From positions 24,414,001-24,478,000 of the forward strand of contig NC_065575.1 in assembly GCF_937616625.2 (NCBI RefSeq): 64,000 bases of DNA, in the 5' to 3' direction. The position numbers were made by a program, and so were the translations under genes. Each line of letters begins with the position of its first letter. Within the stretch, counting starts at the first letter, position 1. This document shows, piece after piece, positions 35,085-48,844 of this stretch. This DNA is from Mercurialis annua (taxonomy: Eukaryota; Streptophyta; Magnoliopsida; Malpighiales; Euphorbiaceae). Under the pieces are notes generated by a model, which saw only the letters and a list, made by a program, of their open reading frames with translations, did no database searches and was not told the DNA's origin.

Positions 35085-36976
35085 TCGCTAAAATGGGGAA
35101 ACGTTTAGATTTGTTTCGTAATGTTTGTAAACGTTTGGCTTAAATCGCTAAAAAGAGAAAACGTTTAGATTTTTTTTGTAACGTTTGTAAACGTTTGGCT
35201 TAAACTGCTAAAAAGGTGGAACGATTGGTTTTGTTTCGTAACGTTTTTAAACGTTTGGCTTAAATCGCTAAAACTGTGAAACATTTGTTTTTGTTCCGTA
35301 ACGTTTGGCTTATATCTCTAAAAAGGTGAAACGTTTGGTTTTGTTTCATAACCTTATGAAACGCTTGGCTTAAATCGCTAAAAAGGTGAAACGTTTGGAT
35401 TTGTTTCGTAACGTTTGTAAACGTTTGGCTTAAATCGCTAAAAAGATGAAACGTTTGAATTTATTTCTAAACGTTTGTAAACATTTGGCTTAAAATTGAT
35501 AAAAAAGTGAAACGTTTGGATTTTGCTCGTATCGTTTGTAAACGTTTTGCATAAATTGCTAAAAAGGGGAAACATTTGGAATGTTTGGCATATATCGCCA
35601 AAATGGGGAAACGTTTGGATTTGTTTCGTACCCTTTGTAAACGTTTGTCTCAAATAGCTAAAAAGGTTAAACGTTTGGATTTGTTTCGTAACGTTTGGCT
35701 TAAATCGCTAAAATGGGGAAACGTTTGGATTTGTTTCGTATCGTTTATAAACGTTTGGCTTTAATCGCTAAAAAGGTGAAACGTTTAGTTTTGTTTCGTA
35801 ACGTATGTAAACGCTTGGCTTAAATAGCTAACAATGTAAAACGTTTTGATTTGTTTCGTAACGTTTTAAACGTTTGGTTTTGTTTCGTAACGTTTATAAA
35901 CGTTTGGCTTAAATCGCTAAAAAAGTGAAACGTTTATTTTTGTTTCGTTACGTTTGTAAATGTTTGGCTTAAATTGTTAAAAATGTGAATAGTTTGGCTT
36001 TGTTTCGTAACGTTCGTAAACGTTTGGCTTAAATTGCCAAAAAGTGAAACGTTTGGTTTTGTTTCGTATTGTTTGTAAATGTTTGGCTTAAATCGCTAAA
36101 AAGGTGAAATGTTTGGATTTGTTTCGTAACGTTTGTAAACGTTTGGCTTAAATCGCTAAAAAGGGAAAACGTTTGGATTTGTTTCGTAACGTTATTTGGC
36201 TTAAATCGCTAAAAAGGGGAAACGTTTAGTTTTGTTTCACAACCTTTATAATTGTTTGGCTTAAATCGTTAAAAAGGTGAAACATTTGGATTTGTTTCGT
36301 AACGTTTGTAAACGTTTGGCTTAAATTGCAAAAAAAGGTGACATGTTTGGATTTGTTTTTGTAAACTTTGTAAACGTTTGGCTTAAATGGATAAAAAGGT
36401 GAAACGTTTGGATTTGTTTTGTATCGTTTGTAAACATTTGTCTTAAATCGCTAAAAAGGTGAAACGTTTGGATTTGTTTCGTAACGTTTTTAAACGTTTG
36501 GCTGAAATCGATAAAAAGGAGAAATGTTTGGATTTGTTTCGTAACGTTTGTAAACGTTTGGCTTAAATGGATAAAAAGGAAAAACGTTTGGATTTGTTTT
36601 GTATCGTTTGTAAACATTTGTCTTAAATCGCTAAAAAGGTGAAACGTTTGGATTTGTTTCGTAACGTTTTTAAACGTTTGGCTGAAATCGATAAAAAGAA
36701 GAAATGTTTGGATTTGTTTCGTAACGTTTGTAAGCGTTTGGCTTATATTGCTAAAAATGGGAAACGTCTGAATTTCTTTCGTAACATTTGGCTTAAATTA
36801 TTAAAATGTGGAAACGTTTGGATTTGTTTCGTAACATTTGTAAACGGTCGGCTTAAATCGCTAAAAAGGTGAAACGTTTGGTTTTGTTTGGTAACGTTTG
36901 TAAACGTTCTGCATAAATCGCTAAAAATGGGAAACTTTTGGATTTGTTTCGTAACATTTGAAATGTTTGGCTTCAA
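35085..36976. repeat. 1.7-kb HOR unit, expanded to 1,892 bp
   Basis: Contains an extra 180 bp (three monomers): about 36,381-36,560 is followed by a near copy at 36,561-36,740. Other markers, such as TTTTTTTTGTAACG near 35,172 and GTAAACTTTGTAAACG near 36,361, match 43,708-45,420 and 48,845-50,357. Confidence 0.88.
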
Positions 36977-38591
36977 TCGCTAAAATGGGGAAACGTTTAG
37001 ATTTGTTTCGTAATGTTTGTAAACGTTTGGCTTAAATCGCTAAAAAGAGAAAACGTTTAGATTTGTTTTGTAGCGTTTGTAAACGTTTGGCTTAAACTGC
37101 TAAAAAGGTGGAACGATTGGTTTTGTTTCGTAATGTTTGTAAACGTTTGGCTTTAATCGCTAAAATTGTGAAACATTTGTTTTTGTTCCGTAACGTTTGG
37201 CTTATATCTCTAAAAAGGTGAAACGTTTGGTTTTGTTTCATAACCTTATGAAACGCTTGGCTTAAATCGCTAAAAAGGTGAAACGTTTGGATTTGTTTCG
37301 TAACGTTTGTAAACGTTTGGCTTAAATCGCTAAAAAGATGAAACGTTTGAATTTATTTCTTATTGTTTGTAAACATTTGGCTTAAATCGATAAAAAGTGA
37401 AACGTTTGGATTTGGCTCGTATCGTTTGTAAACGTTTTGCATAAATTGCTAAAAAGGGGAAACATTTGGATTTGTTTCGTAACGTTTGTAAATGTTTGGC
37501 ATATATCGCCAAAATGGGGAAACGTTTGGATTTGTTTCGTACCCTTTGTAAACGTTTGTCTCAAATAGCTAAAAAGGTTAAACGTTTGGATTTGTTTCGT
37601 AACGTTTGGCTTAAATCGCTAAAATGGGGAAATGTTTGGATTTGTTTCGTATCGTTTGTAAACGTTTAGCTTTAATCGCTAAAATGGTGAAACGTTTAGT
37701 TTTGTTTCGTAACGTTTGTAAACGCTTGGCTTAAATAGCTAACAATGTAAAATGTTTGGATTTGTTTCGTAACGTACAAACGTTTGGCTTAAATAGCTAA
37801 CAATGTAAAATGTTTGGATTTGTTTCGTAACGTTTTACACGTTTGGTTTTGTTTCGTAACGTTTATAAACGTTTGGCTTAAATCGTTAAAAAGTGAAACG
37901 TTTATTTTTTTTCGTAACGTTTGTAAACGTTTGGCTTAAATTGTTAAAAATGTGAATAGTTTGGCTTTGTTTCGTAACGTTCGTAAACGTTTGGCTTAAA
38001 TTTCCAAAAAGGTGAAACGTTTGGTTTTGTTTCGTAACGTTTGTAAACGTTTGGCTTAAATCGCTAAAAAGGTGAAACATTTGGATTTGTTTCGTAACGT
38101 TTGTAAACGTTTGGCTTAAATTGCAAAAAAAGGTGACATGTTTGGATTTGTTTTTGTAACCTTTGTAAACGTTTGGCTTAAATGGATAAAAAGGTGAAAC
38201 GTTTGGATTTGTTTCGTATCGTTTGTAAACGTTTGTCTTAAATCGCTAAAAAGGTGAAACTTTTGGATTTGTTTCGTAACGTTTTTAAACGTTTGGCTGA
38301 AATCGATAAAAAGGATAAATGTTTGGATTTGTTTCGTAACGTTTGTAAATGTTTGGCTTATATTGCTAAAAATGGGAAACGTCTGAATTTCTTTCGTAAC
38401 ATTTGGCTTAAATTGTTAAAATGTGGAAACGTTTGGATTTGTTTCGTAACATTTGTAAACGGTCGGCTTAAATCGCTAAAAAGGTGAAACGTTTGGTTTT
38501 GTTTGGTAACGTTTGTAAACGTTCTGCATAAATCGCTAAAAATGGGAAACTTTTGGATTTGTTTCGTAACATTTGAAACGTTTGGCTTCAA
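36977..38591. repeat. HOR unit of deviant subtype (1,615 bp)
   Basis: The middle of this unit resembles the first unit of the array (10,507-12,389), not its neighbours. It has the full monomer ATTTGTTTCGTAACGTTTG near 37,469 and a CGTTTATTTTTTTTCG run near 37,899. A stretch of about 50 bp (GCTTAAATAGCTAACAATG and following) is repeated at about 37,729 and 37,786. It looks like a patch exchanged from another part of the array. Confidence 0.82.
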
Positions 38592-40304
38592 TCGCTAAAA
38601 TGCGGAAACGTTTAGATTTGTTTCGAAATGTTGGTAAACGTTTGGCTTGAATCGCTAAAAAGAGAAAACGTTTAGATTTGTTTTGTAACGTTTGTAAACG
38701 TTTGGCTTAAACTGCTAAAAAGGTGGAACGATTGGTTTTGTTTCGTAACGTTTGTAAACGTTTGGCATAAATCGGTAAAACTGTGAAACATTTGTTTTTG
38801 TTCCGTAACGTTTGGCTTATATCTCTAAAAAGGTGAAACGTTTGGTTTTGTTTCATAACCTTATGAAACGCTTGGCTTAAATCGCTAAAAAGGTGAAACG
38901 TTTGGATTTGTTTCGTAACGTTTGTAAACGTTTGGCTTAAATCGCTAAAAAGATGAAACGTTTGAATTTATTTCTAAACGTTTGTAAACATTTGGCTTAA
39001 AATTGATAAAAAAGTGAAACGTTTGGATTTTGCTCGTATCGTTTGTAAACGTTTTGCATAAATTGCTAAAAAGGTGAAACATTTGGAATGTTTGGCATAT
39101 ATCGCCAAAATGGGGAAACGTTTGGATTTGTTTCGTACCCTTTGTAAACGTTTGTCTCAAATATCTAAAAAGGTTAAACGTTTGGATTTGTTTCGTAACG
39201 TTTGGCTTAAATCGCTAAAATGGGGAAACGTTTGGATTTGTTTCGTATCGTTTATAAACGTTTAGCTTTAATCGCTAAAAAAGTGAAACGTTTAGTTTTG
39301 TTTCGTAACGTATGTAAACGCTTGGCTTAAATAGCTAACAATGTAAAATGTTTGGATTTGTTTCGTAACGTTTTAAACGTTTGGTTTTGTTTCGTAACGT
39401 TTATAAACGCTTGGCTTAAATCGCTAAAATAGCGAAACGTTTATTTTTGTTTCGTTACGTTTGTAAATGTTTGGCTTAAATTGTTAAAAATGTGAATTGT
39501 TTGGCTTTGTTTCGTAACGTTCGTAAACGTTTTGCTTAAATTGCCAAAAAGGTGAAACGTTTGGTTTTGTTTCGTAATGTTTGTAAACGTTTGGCTTAAA
39601 TCGCTAAAAAGGTGAAATGTTTGGATTTGTTTCGTAACGTTAGTAAACGTTTGGCTTAAATCGCTAAAAAGGGAAAACGTTTGGATTTGTTTCGTAACGT
39701 TATTTGGCTTAAATCGCTAAAAAGGGGAAACTTTTAGTTTTGTTTCACAACCTTTATAATTGTTTGGCTTAAATCGTTAAAAGGGTGAAACATTTGGATT
39801 TGTTTCGTAACGTTTGTAAACGTTTGGCTTAAATTGCAAAAAAAGGTGACATGTTTGGATTTGTTTTTGTAACCTTTGTAAACGTTTGGCTTAAATGGAT
39901 AAAAAGGTGAAACGTTTGGATTTGTTTCGTATCGTTTGTAAACGTTTGTCTTAAATCGCTAAAAAGGTGAAACGTTTGGATTTGTTTCGTAACGTTTTTA
40001 AACGTTTGGCTGAAATCGATAAAAAGGAGAAATGTTTGGATTTGTTTCGTAACGTTTGTAAACGTTTGGCTTATATTGCTAAAAAGGGGAAACGTCTGAA
40101 TTTCTTTGGTAACATTTGGCTTAAATCGTTAAAATGTGGAAACGTTTGGATTTGTTTCGTAACGTTTGTAAACGGTCGGCTTAAATCGCTAAAAAGGTGA
40201 AACGTTTGGTTTTGTTTGGTAACGTTTGTAAACGTTCTGCATAAATCGCTAAAAATGGGAAACTTTTGGATTTGTTTCGTAACATTTGAAACGTTTGGCT
40301 TCAA
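38592..40304. repeat. 1.7-kb HOR unit (1,713 bp)
   Basis: Full marker order. Near its left end it carries CGAAATGTTGGTAAACG (about 38,623), found otherwise only in the 2,690-bp duplication (about 12,422 and 15,112). It contains an uninterrupted version of the retrotransposon target at 40,066-40,078. Confidence 0.9.
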
Positions 40305-42015
40305 TCGCTAAAATGGGGAAACGTTTAGATTTGTTTCGTAATGTTTGTAAACGTTTGGCTTAAATCGCTAAAAAGAGAAAACGTTTAGATTTGTTTTGTA
40401 ACGTTTGTAAACGTTTGGCTTAAACTGCTAAAAAGGTGGAACGATTGGTTTTGTTTCGTAGCGTTTGTAAACGTTTGGCTTAAATCGCTAAAACTGTGAA
40501 ACATTTGTTTTTGTTCCGTAACGTTTGGCTTATATCTCTAAAAAGGTGAAACGTTTGGTTTTGTTTCATAACCTTATGAAACGCTTGGCTTAAATCGCTA
40601 AAAAGGTGAAACGTTTGGATTTGTTTCGTAACGTTTGTAAACGTTTGGCTTAAATCGCTAAAAAGATGAAACGTTTAAATTTATTTCTAAACGTTTGTAA
40701 ACATTTGGCTTAAAATCGATAAAAAAGTGAAACGTTTGGATTTTGCTCGTATCGTTTGTAAACGTTTTGCATAAATTGTTAAAAAGGTGAAACATTTGGA
40801 ATGTTTGGCATATATCGCCAAAATGGGGAAACCTTTGGATTTGTTTCGTACCCTTTGTAAACGTTTGTCTCAAATAGCTAAAAAGGTTAAACGTTTTGAT
40901 TTGTTTCGTAACGTTTGGCTTAAATCGCTAAAATGGGAAAACGTTTGGATTTGTTTCGTATCGTTTATAAACGTTTGGCTTTAATCGCTAAAAAGGTGAA
41001 ACGTTTAGTTTTGTTTCGTAACGTTTGTAAACGCTTGGCTTAAATAGCTAACAATGTAAAACGTTTGGATTTGTTTCGTAACCTTTTAAACGTTTGGTTT
41101 TATTTCGTAACGTTTATAAATGTTTGGCTTAAATCGCTAAAAAAGTGAAACGTTTATTTTTGTTTCGTAACGTTTGTAAATGTTTGGCTTAAATTGTTAA
41201 AAATGTGAATAGTGTGGCTTTGTTTCTAAAGTTCGTAAACGTTTGGCTTAAATTGCCAAAAAGGTGAAACGTTTGGTTTTGTTTCGTAATGTTTGTAAAC
41301 GTTTGGCTTAAATCGCTAAAAAGGTGAAATGTTTGGATTTGTTTCTTAACGTTTGTAAACGTTTGGCTTAAATCGCTAAAAAGGGAAAACGTTTGGATTT
41401 GTTTCGTAACGTTATTTGGCTTAAATCGCTAAAAAGGGGAAACGTTTAGTTTAGTTTCGCAACATTCATAATTGTTTGGCTTAAATCGTTAAAAAGGTGA
41501 AAAGTTTGGATTTGTTTCGTAACGTTTGTAAACGTTTGGCTTAAATTGGAAAAAAAGATGACATGTTTGGATATGTTTCATAATCTTTGTAAACGTTTGG
41601 CTTAAATGGATAAAAAGGTGAAACGTTTGGATTTGTTTCGTATCGTTTGTAAACGTTTGTCTTAAATCGCTAAAAAGGTGAAATGTGTGGATTTGTTTCG
41701 TAACGTTTTTAAACGTTTGGCTGAAATCGATAAAAAGGAGAAATGTTTGGATTTGTTTCGTAACGTTTGTAAACAATTGGCTTATACTGCTAAAAATGGG
41801 AAACGTCTGAATTTCTTTCGTAACATTTGGCTTAAATTGTTAAAATGTGGAAACGTTTGGATTTGTTTCGTAACATTTGTAAACGGTCGGCTTAAATCGC
41901 TAAAAAGGTGAAACGTTTGGTTTTGTTTGGTAACGTTTGTAAACGTTCTGCATAAATCGCTAAAAATGGGAAACTTTTGGATTTGTTTCGTAACATTTGA
42001 AACGTTTGGCTTCAA
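40305..42015. repeat. 1.7-kb HOR unit (1,711 bp), trimer position 1
   Basis: Subtype marker GGGGAAACCTTTGG near 40,828, then GTAAACAATTGGC near 41,770. Counterpart of 31,329-33,392 without its two internal expansions. Confidence 0.9.
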
Positions 42016-43707
42016 TCGCTAAAATGGGGAAACGTTTAGATTTGTTTCGTAATGTTTGTAAACGTTTGGCTTAAATCGCTAAAAAGAGAAAACGTTTAGA
42101 TTTGTTTTGTAACGTTTGTAAACGTTTGGCTTAAACTGCTAAAAAGGTGGAACGATTGGTTTTGTTTCGTAATGTTTGTAAACGTTTGGCTTAAATCGCT
42201 AAAACTGTGAAACATTTGTTTTTGTTCCGTAACGTTTGGCTTATATCTCTAAAAAGGTGAAACGTTTGGTTTTGTTTCATAACCTTATGAAACGCTTGGC
42301 TTAAATCGCTAAAAAGGTGAAACGTTTGGATTTGTTTCGTAACGTTTGTAAACGTTTGGCTTAAATCGCTAAAAAGATGAAACGTTTGTAAACATTTGGC
42401 TTAAAATCGATAAAAAAGTGAAACGTTTGGATTTTGCTCGTATCGTTTGTAAACGTTTTGCATAAATTGCTAAAAAGGTGAAACATTTGGAATGTTTGGC
42501 ATATATCGCCAAAATGGGGAAACGTTTGGATTTGTTTCGTACCCTTTGTAAACGTTTGTCTCAAATAGCTAAAAAGGTTAAACGTTTGGATTTGTTTCGT
42601 AACGTTTGGCTTAAATCGCTAAAATGGGGAAACGTTTGGATTTGTTTCGTATCGTTTATAAACGTTTGGCTTTAATCGCTAAAAAGGTGAAACGTTTAGT
42701 TTTGTTTCGTAACGTTTGTAAACGCTTGGATTAAATAGCTAACAATGTAAAACGTTTGGATTTGTTTCGTAACGTTTTAAACGTTTGGTTTTATTTCGTA
42801 ACGTTTATAAATGTTTGGCTTAAATCGCTAAAAAAGTGAAACGTTTATTTTTGTTTCGTAACGTTTGTAAATGTTTGGCTTAAATTGTTAAAAATGTGAA
42901 TAGTGTGGCTTTGTTTCGTAAAGTTCGTAAACGTTTGGCTTAAATTGCCAAAAAGGTGAAACGTTTGGTTTTGTTTCGTAATGTTTGTAAACGTTTGGCT
43001 TAAATCGCTAAAAAGGTGAAATGTTTGGATTTGTTTCGTAACGTTTGTAAACGTTTGGCTTAAATCGCTAAAAAGGGAAAACGTTTGGATTTGTTTCGTA
43101 ACGTTATTTGGCTTAAATCGCTAAAAAGGGGAAACGTTTAGTTTTGTTTCGCAACCTTCATAATTGTTTGGCTTAAATCGTTAAAAAGGTGAAAAGTTTG
43201 GATTTGTTTCGTAACGTTTGTAAACGTTTGGCTTAAATTGCAAAAAAAGATGACATGTTTGGATATGTTTCATAATCTTTGTAAACGTTTGGCTTAAATG
43301 GATAAAAAGGTGAAACGTTTGGATTTGTTTCGTATCGTTTTTAAACGTTTGTCTTAATTCGCTAAAAAGGTGAAATGTTTGGATTTGTTTCGTAACGTTT
43401 TTAAACGTTTGGCTGAAATCGATAAAAAGGAGAAATGTTTGGATTTGTTTCGTAACGAGTGTAAACGTTTGGCTTATATTGCTAAAAATGGGAAACGTCT
43501 GAATTTCTTTCGTAACATTTGGCTTAAATTGTTAAAATGTGGAAACGTTTGGATTTGTTTCGTAACATTTGTAAACGGTCGGCTTAAATCGCTAAAAAGG
43601 TGAAACGTTTGGTTTTGTTTGGTAACGTTTGTAAACGTTCTGCATAAATCGCTAAAAATGGGAAACTTTTGGATTTGTTTCGTAATATTTGAAACGTTTG
43701 GCTTCAA
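42016..43707. repeat. 1.7-kb HOR unit (1,692 bp), trimer position 2
   Basis: Has the same 20-bp deletion as 33,393-35,084, seen near 42,388, and the markers CTTAATTCGC (about 43,352) and AACGAGTG (about 43,454). The offset from its counterpart is 8,623 throughout. Confidence 0.9.
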
Positions 43708-45420
43708 TCGCTAAAATGGGGAAACGTTTAGATTTGTTTCGTAATGTTTGTAAACGTTTGGCTTAAATCGCTAAAAAGAGAAAACGTTTAGATTTTTTTT
43801 GTAACGTTTGTAAACGTTTGGCTTAAACTGCTAAAAAGGTGGAACGATTGGTTTTGTTTCGTAACGTTTTTAAACGTTTGGCTTAAATCGCTAAAACTGT
43901 GAAACATTTGTTTTTGTTCCGTAACGTTTGGCTTATATCTCTAAAAAGGTGAAACGTTTGGTTTTGTTTCATAACCTTATGAAACGCTTGGCTTAAATCG
44001 CTAAAAAGGTGAAACGTTTGGATTTGTTTCGTAACGTTTGTAAACGTTTGGCTTAAATCGCTAAAAAGATGAAACGTTTGAATTTATTTCTAAACGTTTG
44101 TAAACATTTGGCTTAAAATTGATAAGAAAGTGAAACGTTTGGATTTTGCTCGTATCGTTTGTAAACGTTTTGCATAAATTGCTAAAAAGGGGAAACATTT
44201 GGAATGTTTGGCATATATCGCCAAAATGGGGAAACGTTTGGATTTGTTTCGTACCCTTTGTAAACGTTTGTCTCAAATAGCTAAAAAGGTTAAACGTTTG
44301 GATTTGTTTCGTAACGTTTGGCTTAAATCGCTAAAATGGGGAAATGTTTGGATTTGTTTCGTATCGTTTATAAACGTTTGGCTTTAATCGCTAAAAAGGT
44401 GAAACGTTTAGTTTTGTTTCGTAACGTATGTAAACGCTTGGCTTAAATAGCTAACAATGTAAAACGTTTGGATTTGTTTCGTAACGTTTTAAACGTTTGG
44501 TTTTGTTTCGTAACGTTTATAAACGTTTGGCTTAAATCGCTAAAAAAGTGAAACGTTTATTTTTGTTTCGTTACGTTTGTAAATGTTTGGCTTAAATTGT
44601 TAAAAATGTGAATAGTTTGGCTTTGTTTCGTAACGTTCGTAAACGTTTGGCTTAAATTGCCAAAAAAGTGCAACGTTTGGTTTTGTTTCGTATTGTTTGT
44701 AAATGTTTGGCTTAAATCGCTAAAAAGGTGAAATGTTTGGATTTGTTTCGTAATGTTTGTAAACGTTTGGCTTAAATCGCTAAAAAGGGAAAACGTTTGG
44801 ATTTGTTTCGTAACGCTATTTGGCTTAAATCGCTAAAAACGGGAAACGTTTAGTTTTGTTTCACAACCTTTATAATTGTTTGGCTTAAATCGTTAAAAAG
44901 GTGAAACATTTGGATTTGTTTCGTAACGTTTGTAAACGTTTGGCTTAAATTGCAAAAAAAGGTGACATGTTTGGATTTGTTTTTGTAAACTTTGTAAACG
45001 TTTGGCTTAAATGGATAAAAAGGTGAAACGTTTGGATTTGTTTTGTATCGTTTGTAAACATTTGTCTTAAATCGCTAAAAAGGTGAAACGTTTGGATTTA
45101 TTTCGTAACGTTTTTAAACGTTTGGCTGAAATCGATAAAAAGGAGAAATGTTTGGATTTGTTTCGTAACGTTTGTAAACGTTTGGCTAATATTGCTAAAA
45201 AGGGGAAACGTCTGAATTTCTTTCGTAACATTTGGCTTAAATCATTAAAATGTGGAAACGTTTGGATTTGTTTCGTAACGTTTGTAAACGGCCGCCTTAA
45301 ATCGCTAAAAAGGTGAAACGTTTGGTTTTGTTTGGTAACGTTTGTAAACGTTCTGCATAAATCGCTAAAAATGGGAAACTTTTGGATTTGTTTTGTAACA
45401 TTTGAAACGTTTGGCTTTAA
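43708..45420. repeat. 1.7-kb HOR unit (1,713 bp), trimer position 3
   Basis: Carries TTTTTTTTGTAACG (about 43,794), CGTATTGTTTGTAAATG (about 44,689) and GTAAACTTTGTAAACG (about 44,985), as in 35,085-36,976. It lacks that unit's 180-bp expansion. Confidence 0.9.
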
Positions 45421-47132
45421 TCGCTAAAATGGGGAAACGTTTAGATTTGTTTCGTAATGTTTGTAAACGTTTGGCTTAAATCGCTAAAAAGAGAAAACGT
45501 TTAGATTTGTTTTGTAACGTTTGTAAGCGTTTGGCTTATACTGCTAAAAAGGTGGAACGATTGGTTTTGTTTCGTAACGTTTGTAAACGTTTGGCTTAAA
45601 TCGCTAAAACTGTGAAACATTTGTTTTTGTTCCGTAACGTTTGGCTTATATCTCTAAAAAGGTGAAACGTTTGGTTTTGTTTCATAACCTTATGAAACGC
45701 TCGGCTTAAATCGCTAAAAAGGTGAAACGTTTGGATTTGTTTCGTAACGTTTGTAAACGTTTGGCTTAAATCGCTAAAAAGATGAAACGTTTGAATTTAT
45801 TTCTAAACGTTTGTAAATATTTGGCTTAAAATCTATAAAAAAGTGAAACGTTTGGATTTTGCTCGTATCGTTTGTAAACGTTTTGCATAAATTGCTAAAA
45901 AGGTGAAACATTTGGAATGTTTGGCATATATCGCCAAAATGGGGAAACGTTTGGATTTGTTTCGTACCCTTTGTAAACGTTTGTCTCAAATAGCTAAAAA
46001 GGTTAAACGTTTGGATTTGTTTCGTAACGTTTGGCTTAAATCGCTAAAATGGTAAAACGTTTGGATTTGTTTCGTATCGTTTATAAACGTTTGGCTTTAA
46101 TCGCTAAAAAGGTGAAACGTTTAGTTTTGTTTCGTAACGTTTGTAAACGCTTGGCTTAAATAGCTAACAATGTAAAACGTTTGGATTTGTTTCGTAACCT
46201 TTTAAACGTTTGGTTTTATTTCGTAAAGTTTATAAATGTTTGGCTTAAATCGCTAAAAAAGTGAAACGTTTATTTTTGTTTCGTAACGTTTGTAAATTTT
46301 TGGCTTAAATTGTTAAAAATGTAAATAGTGTGGCTTTGTTTCGTAAAGTTCGTAAACATTTGGCTTAAATTGCCAAAAAGGTGAAACGTTTGGTTTTGTT
46401 TCGTAATGTTTGTAAACGTTTGGCTTAAATCGCTAAAAAGGTGAAATGTTTGGATTTGTTTCGTAACGTTTGTAAACGTTTGGCTTAAATCGCTAAAAAG
46501 GGAAAACGTTTAGATTTGTTTCGTAACGTTATTTGTCTTAAATCGCTAAAAAGGGGAAACGTTTAGTTTAGTTTCGCAACCTTCATAATTGTTTGGCTTA
46601 AATCGTTAAAAAGGTGAAAAGTTTGGATTTGTTTCGTAACGTTTGTAAACGTTTGGCTTAAATTGCAAAAAAAGATGACATGTTTGGATATGTTTCATAA
46701 TCTTTGTAAACGTTTGGCTTAAATGGATAAAAAGGTGAAACGTTTGGATTTGTTTCGTATCGTTTGTAAACGTTTGTCTTAAATCGCTAATAAGGTGAAA
46801 TGTTTGGATTTGTTTCGTAACGTTTTTAAACGTTTGGCTGAAATCGATAAAAAGGAGAAATGTTTGGATTTGTTTCGTAACGTTTGTAAACAATTGGCTT
46901 ATATTGCTAAAAATGGGAAACGTCTGAATTTCTTTCGTAACATTTGGCTTAAATTGTTAAAATGTGGAAACGTTTGGATTTGTTTCGTAACATTTGTAAA
47001 CGGTCGGCTTAAATCGCTAAAAAGGTGAAACGTTTGGTTTTGTTTGGTAACGTTTGTAAACGTTCTGCATAAATCGCTAAAAATGGGAAACTTTTGGATT
47101 TGTTTCGTAACATTTGAAACGTTTGGCTTCAA
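45421..47132. repeat. 1.7-kb HOR unit (1,712 bp), trimer position 1
   Basis: Carries AACCTTTTAAACG near 46,197 and GTAAACAATTGGC near 46,887, as in the other position-1 units. Slightly more private substitutions are visible (for example TAAATTTTTGGC near 46,293). Confidence 0.88.
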
Positions 47133-48844
47133 TCGCTAAAATGGGGAAACGTTTAGATTTGTTTCGTAATGTTTGTAAACGTTTGGCTTAAATCGCTAAA
47201 AAGAGAAAACGTTTAGATTTGTTTTGTAACGTTTGTAAACGTTTGGCTTAAACTGCTAAAAAGGTGGAACGATTGGTTTTGTTTCGTAATGTTTGTAAAC
47301 GTTTGGCTTAAATCGCTAAAACTGTGAAACATTTGTTTTTGTTCCGTAACGTTTGGCTTATATCTCTAAAAAGGTGAAACGTTCGGTTTTGTTTCATAAC
47401 CTTATGAAACGCTTGGCTTAAATCGCTAAAAAGGTGAAACGTTTGGATTTGTTTCGTAACGTTTGTAAACGTTTGGCTTAAATCGCTAAAAAGATGAAAC
47501 GTTTGAATTTATTTCTAAACGTTTGTAAACATTTGGCTTAAAATCGATAAAAAAGTGAAACGTTTGGATTTTGCTCATATCGTTTGTAAACGTTTTTCAT
47601 AAATTGCTAAAAAGGTGAAACATTTGGAATGTTTGGCATATATCGCCAAAATGGGGAAACGTTTGGATTTGTTTCGTACCCTTTGTAAACGTTTGTCTCA
47701 AATAGCTAAAAAGGTTAAACGTTTGGATTTGTTTCGTAACGTTTGGCTTAAATCGCTAAAATGGGGAAACGTTTGGATTTGTTTCGTATCGTTTATAAAC
47801 GTTTGGCTTTAATCGCTAAAAAGGTGAAACGTTTAGTTTTGTTTCGTAACGTTTGTAAACGCTTGGCTTAAATAGCTAACAATGTAAAACGTTTGGATTT
47901 GTTTTGTAACGTTTTAAACGTTTGGTTTTATTTCGTAACGTTTATAAATTTTTGGCTTAAATCGCTAAAAAAGTGAAACGTTTATTTTTGTTTCGTAACG
48001 TTTGTAAATGTTTGGCTTAAATTGTTAAAAATGTGAATAGTGTGGCTTTGTTTCGTAAAGTTCGTAAACGTTTGGCTTAAATTGCCAAAAAGGTGAAACG
48101 TTTGGTTTTATTTCGTAATGTTTGTAAACGTTTGGCTTAAATCGCTAAAAAGGTGAAATGTTTGGATTTGTTTCGTAACGTTTGTAAACGTTTGGCTTAA
48201 ATCGCTAAAAAGGGAAAACGTTTGGATTTGTTTCGTAATGTTATTTGGCTTAAATCGCTAAAAAGGGGAAACGTTTAGTTTTGTTTCGCAACCTTCATAA
48301 TTGTTTGGCTTAAATCGTTAAAAAGGTGAAAAGTTTGGATTTGTTTCGTAACGTTTGTAAACGTTTGGCATAAATTGCAAAAAAAGATGACATGTTTGGA
48401 TATGTTTCATAATCTTTGTAAACGTTTGGCTTAAATGGATAAAAAGGTGAAACGTTTGGATTTGTTTCGTATCGTTTTTAAACGTTTGTCTTAATTCGCT
48501 AAAAAGGTGAAATGTTTGGATATGTTTCGTAACGTTTTTAAACGTTTGGCTGAAATCGATAAAAAGGAGAAATGTTTGGATTTGTTTCGTAACGAGTGTA
48601 AACGTTTGGCTTATATTGCTAAAAATGGGAAACGTCTGAATTTCTTTCGTAACATTTGGCTTAAATTGTTAAAATGTGGAAACGTTTGGATTTGTTTCGT
48701 AACATTTGTAAACGGTCGGCTTAAATCGCTAAAAAGGTGAAACGTTTGGTTTTGTTTGGTAACGTTTGTTAACGTTCTGCATAAATCGCTAAAAATGGGA
48801 AACTTTTGGATTTGTTTCGTAACATTTGAAACATTTGGCTTCAA
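47133..48844. repeat. 1.7-kb HOR unit (1,712 bp), trimer position 2
   Basis: Shares CTTAATTCGC (about 48,490) and AACGAGTG (about 48,591) with the other position-2 units. It retains the GAATTTATTTCTAAACG step, so the 20-bp deletion arose only in the lineage of 33.4 and 42.0 kb. Confidence 0.9.

Noticed and set aside
31329..45420. The repeated 31-36.5 and 40-45 kb blocks as an assembly duplication
   Set aside because: The two differ by two internal expansions, a separate 180-bp insertion and scattered substitutions, so they are real paralogous copies and not a duplicated contig. Read depth would confirm this.
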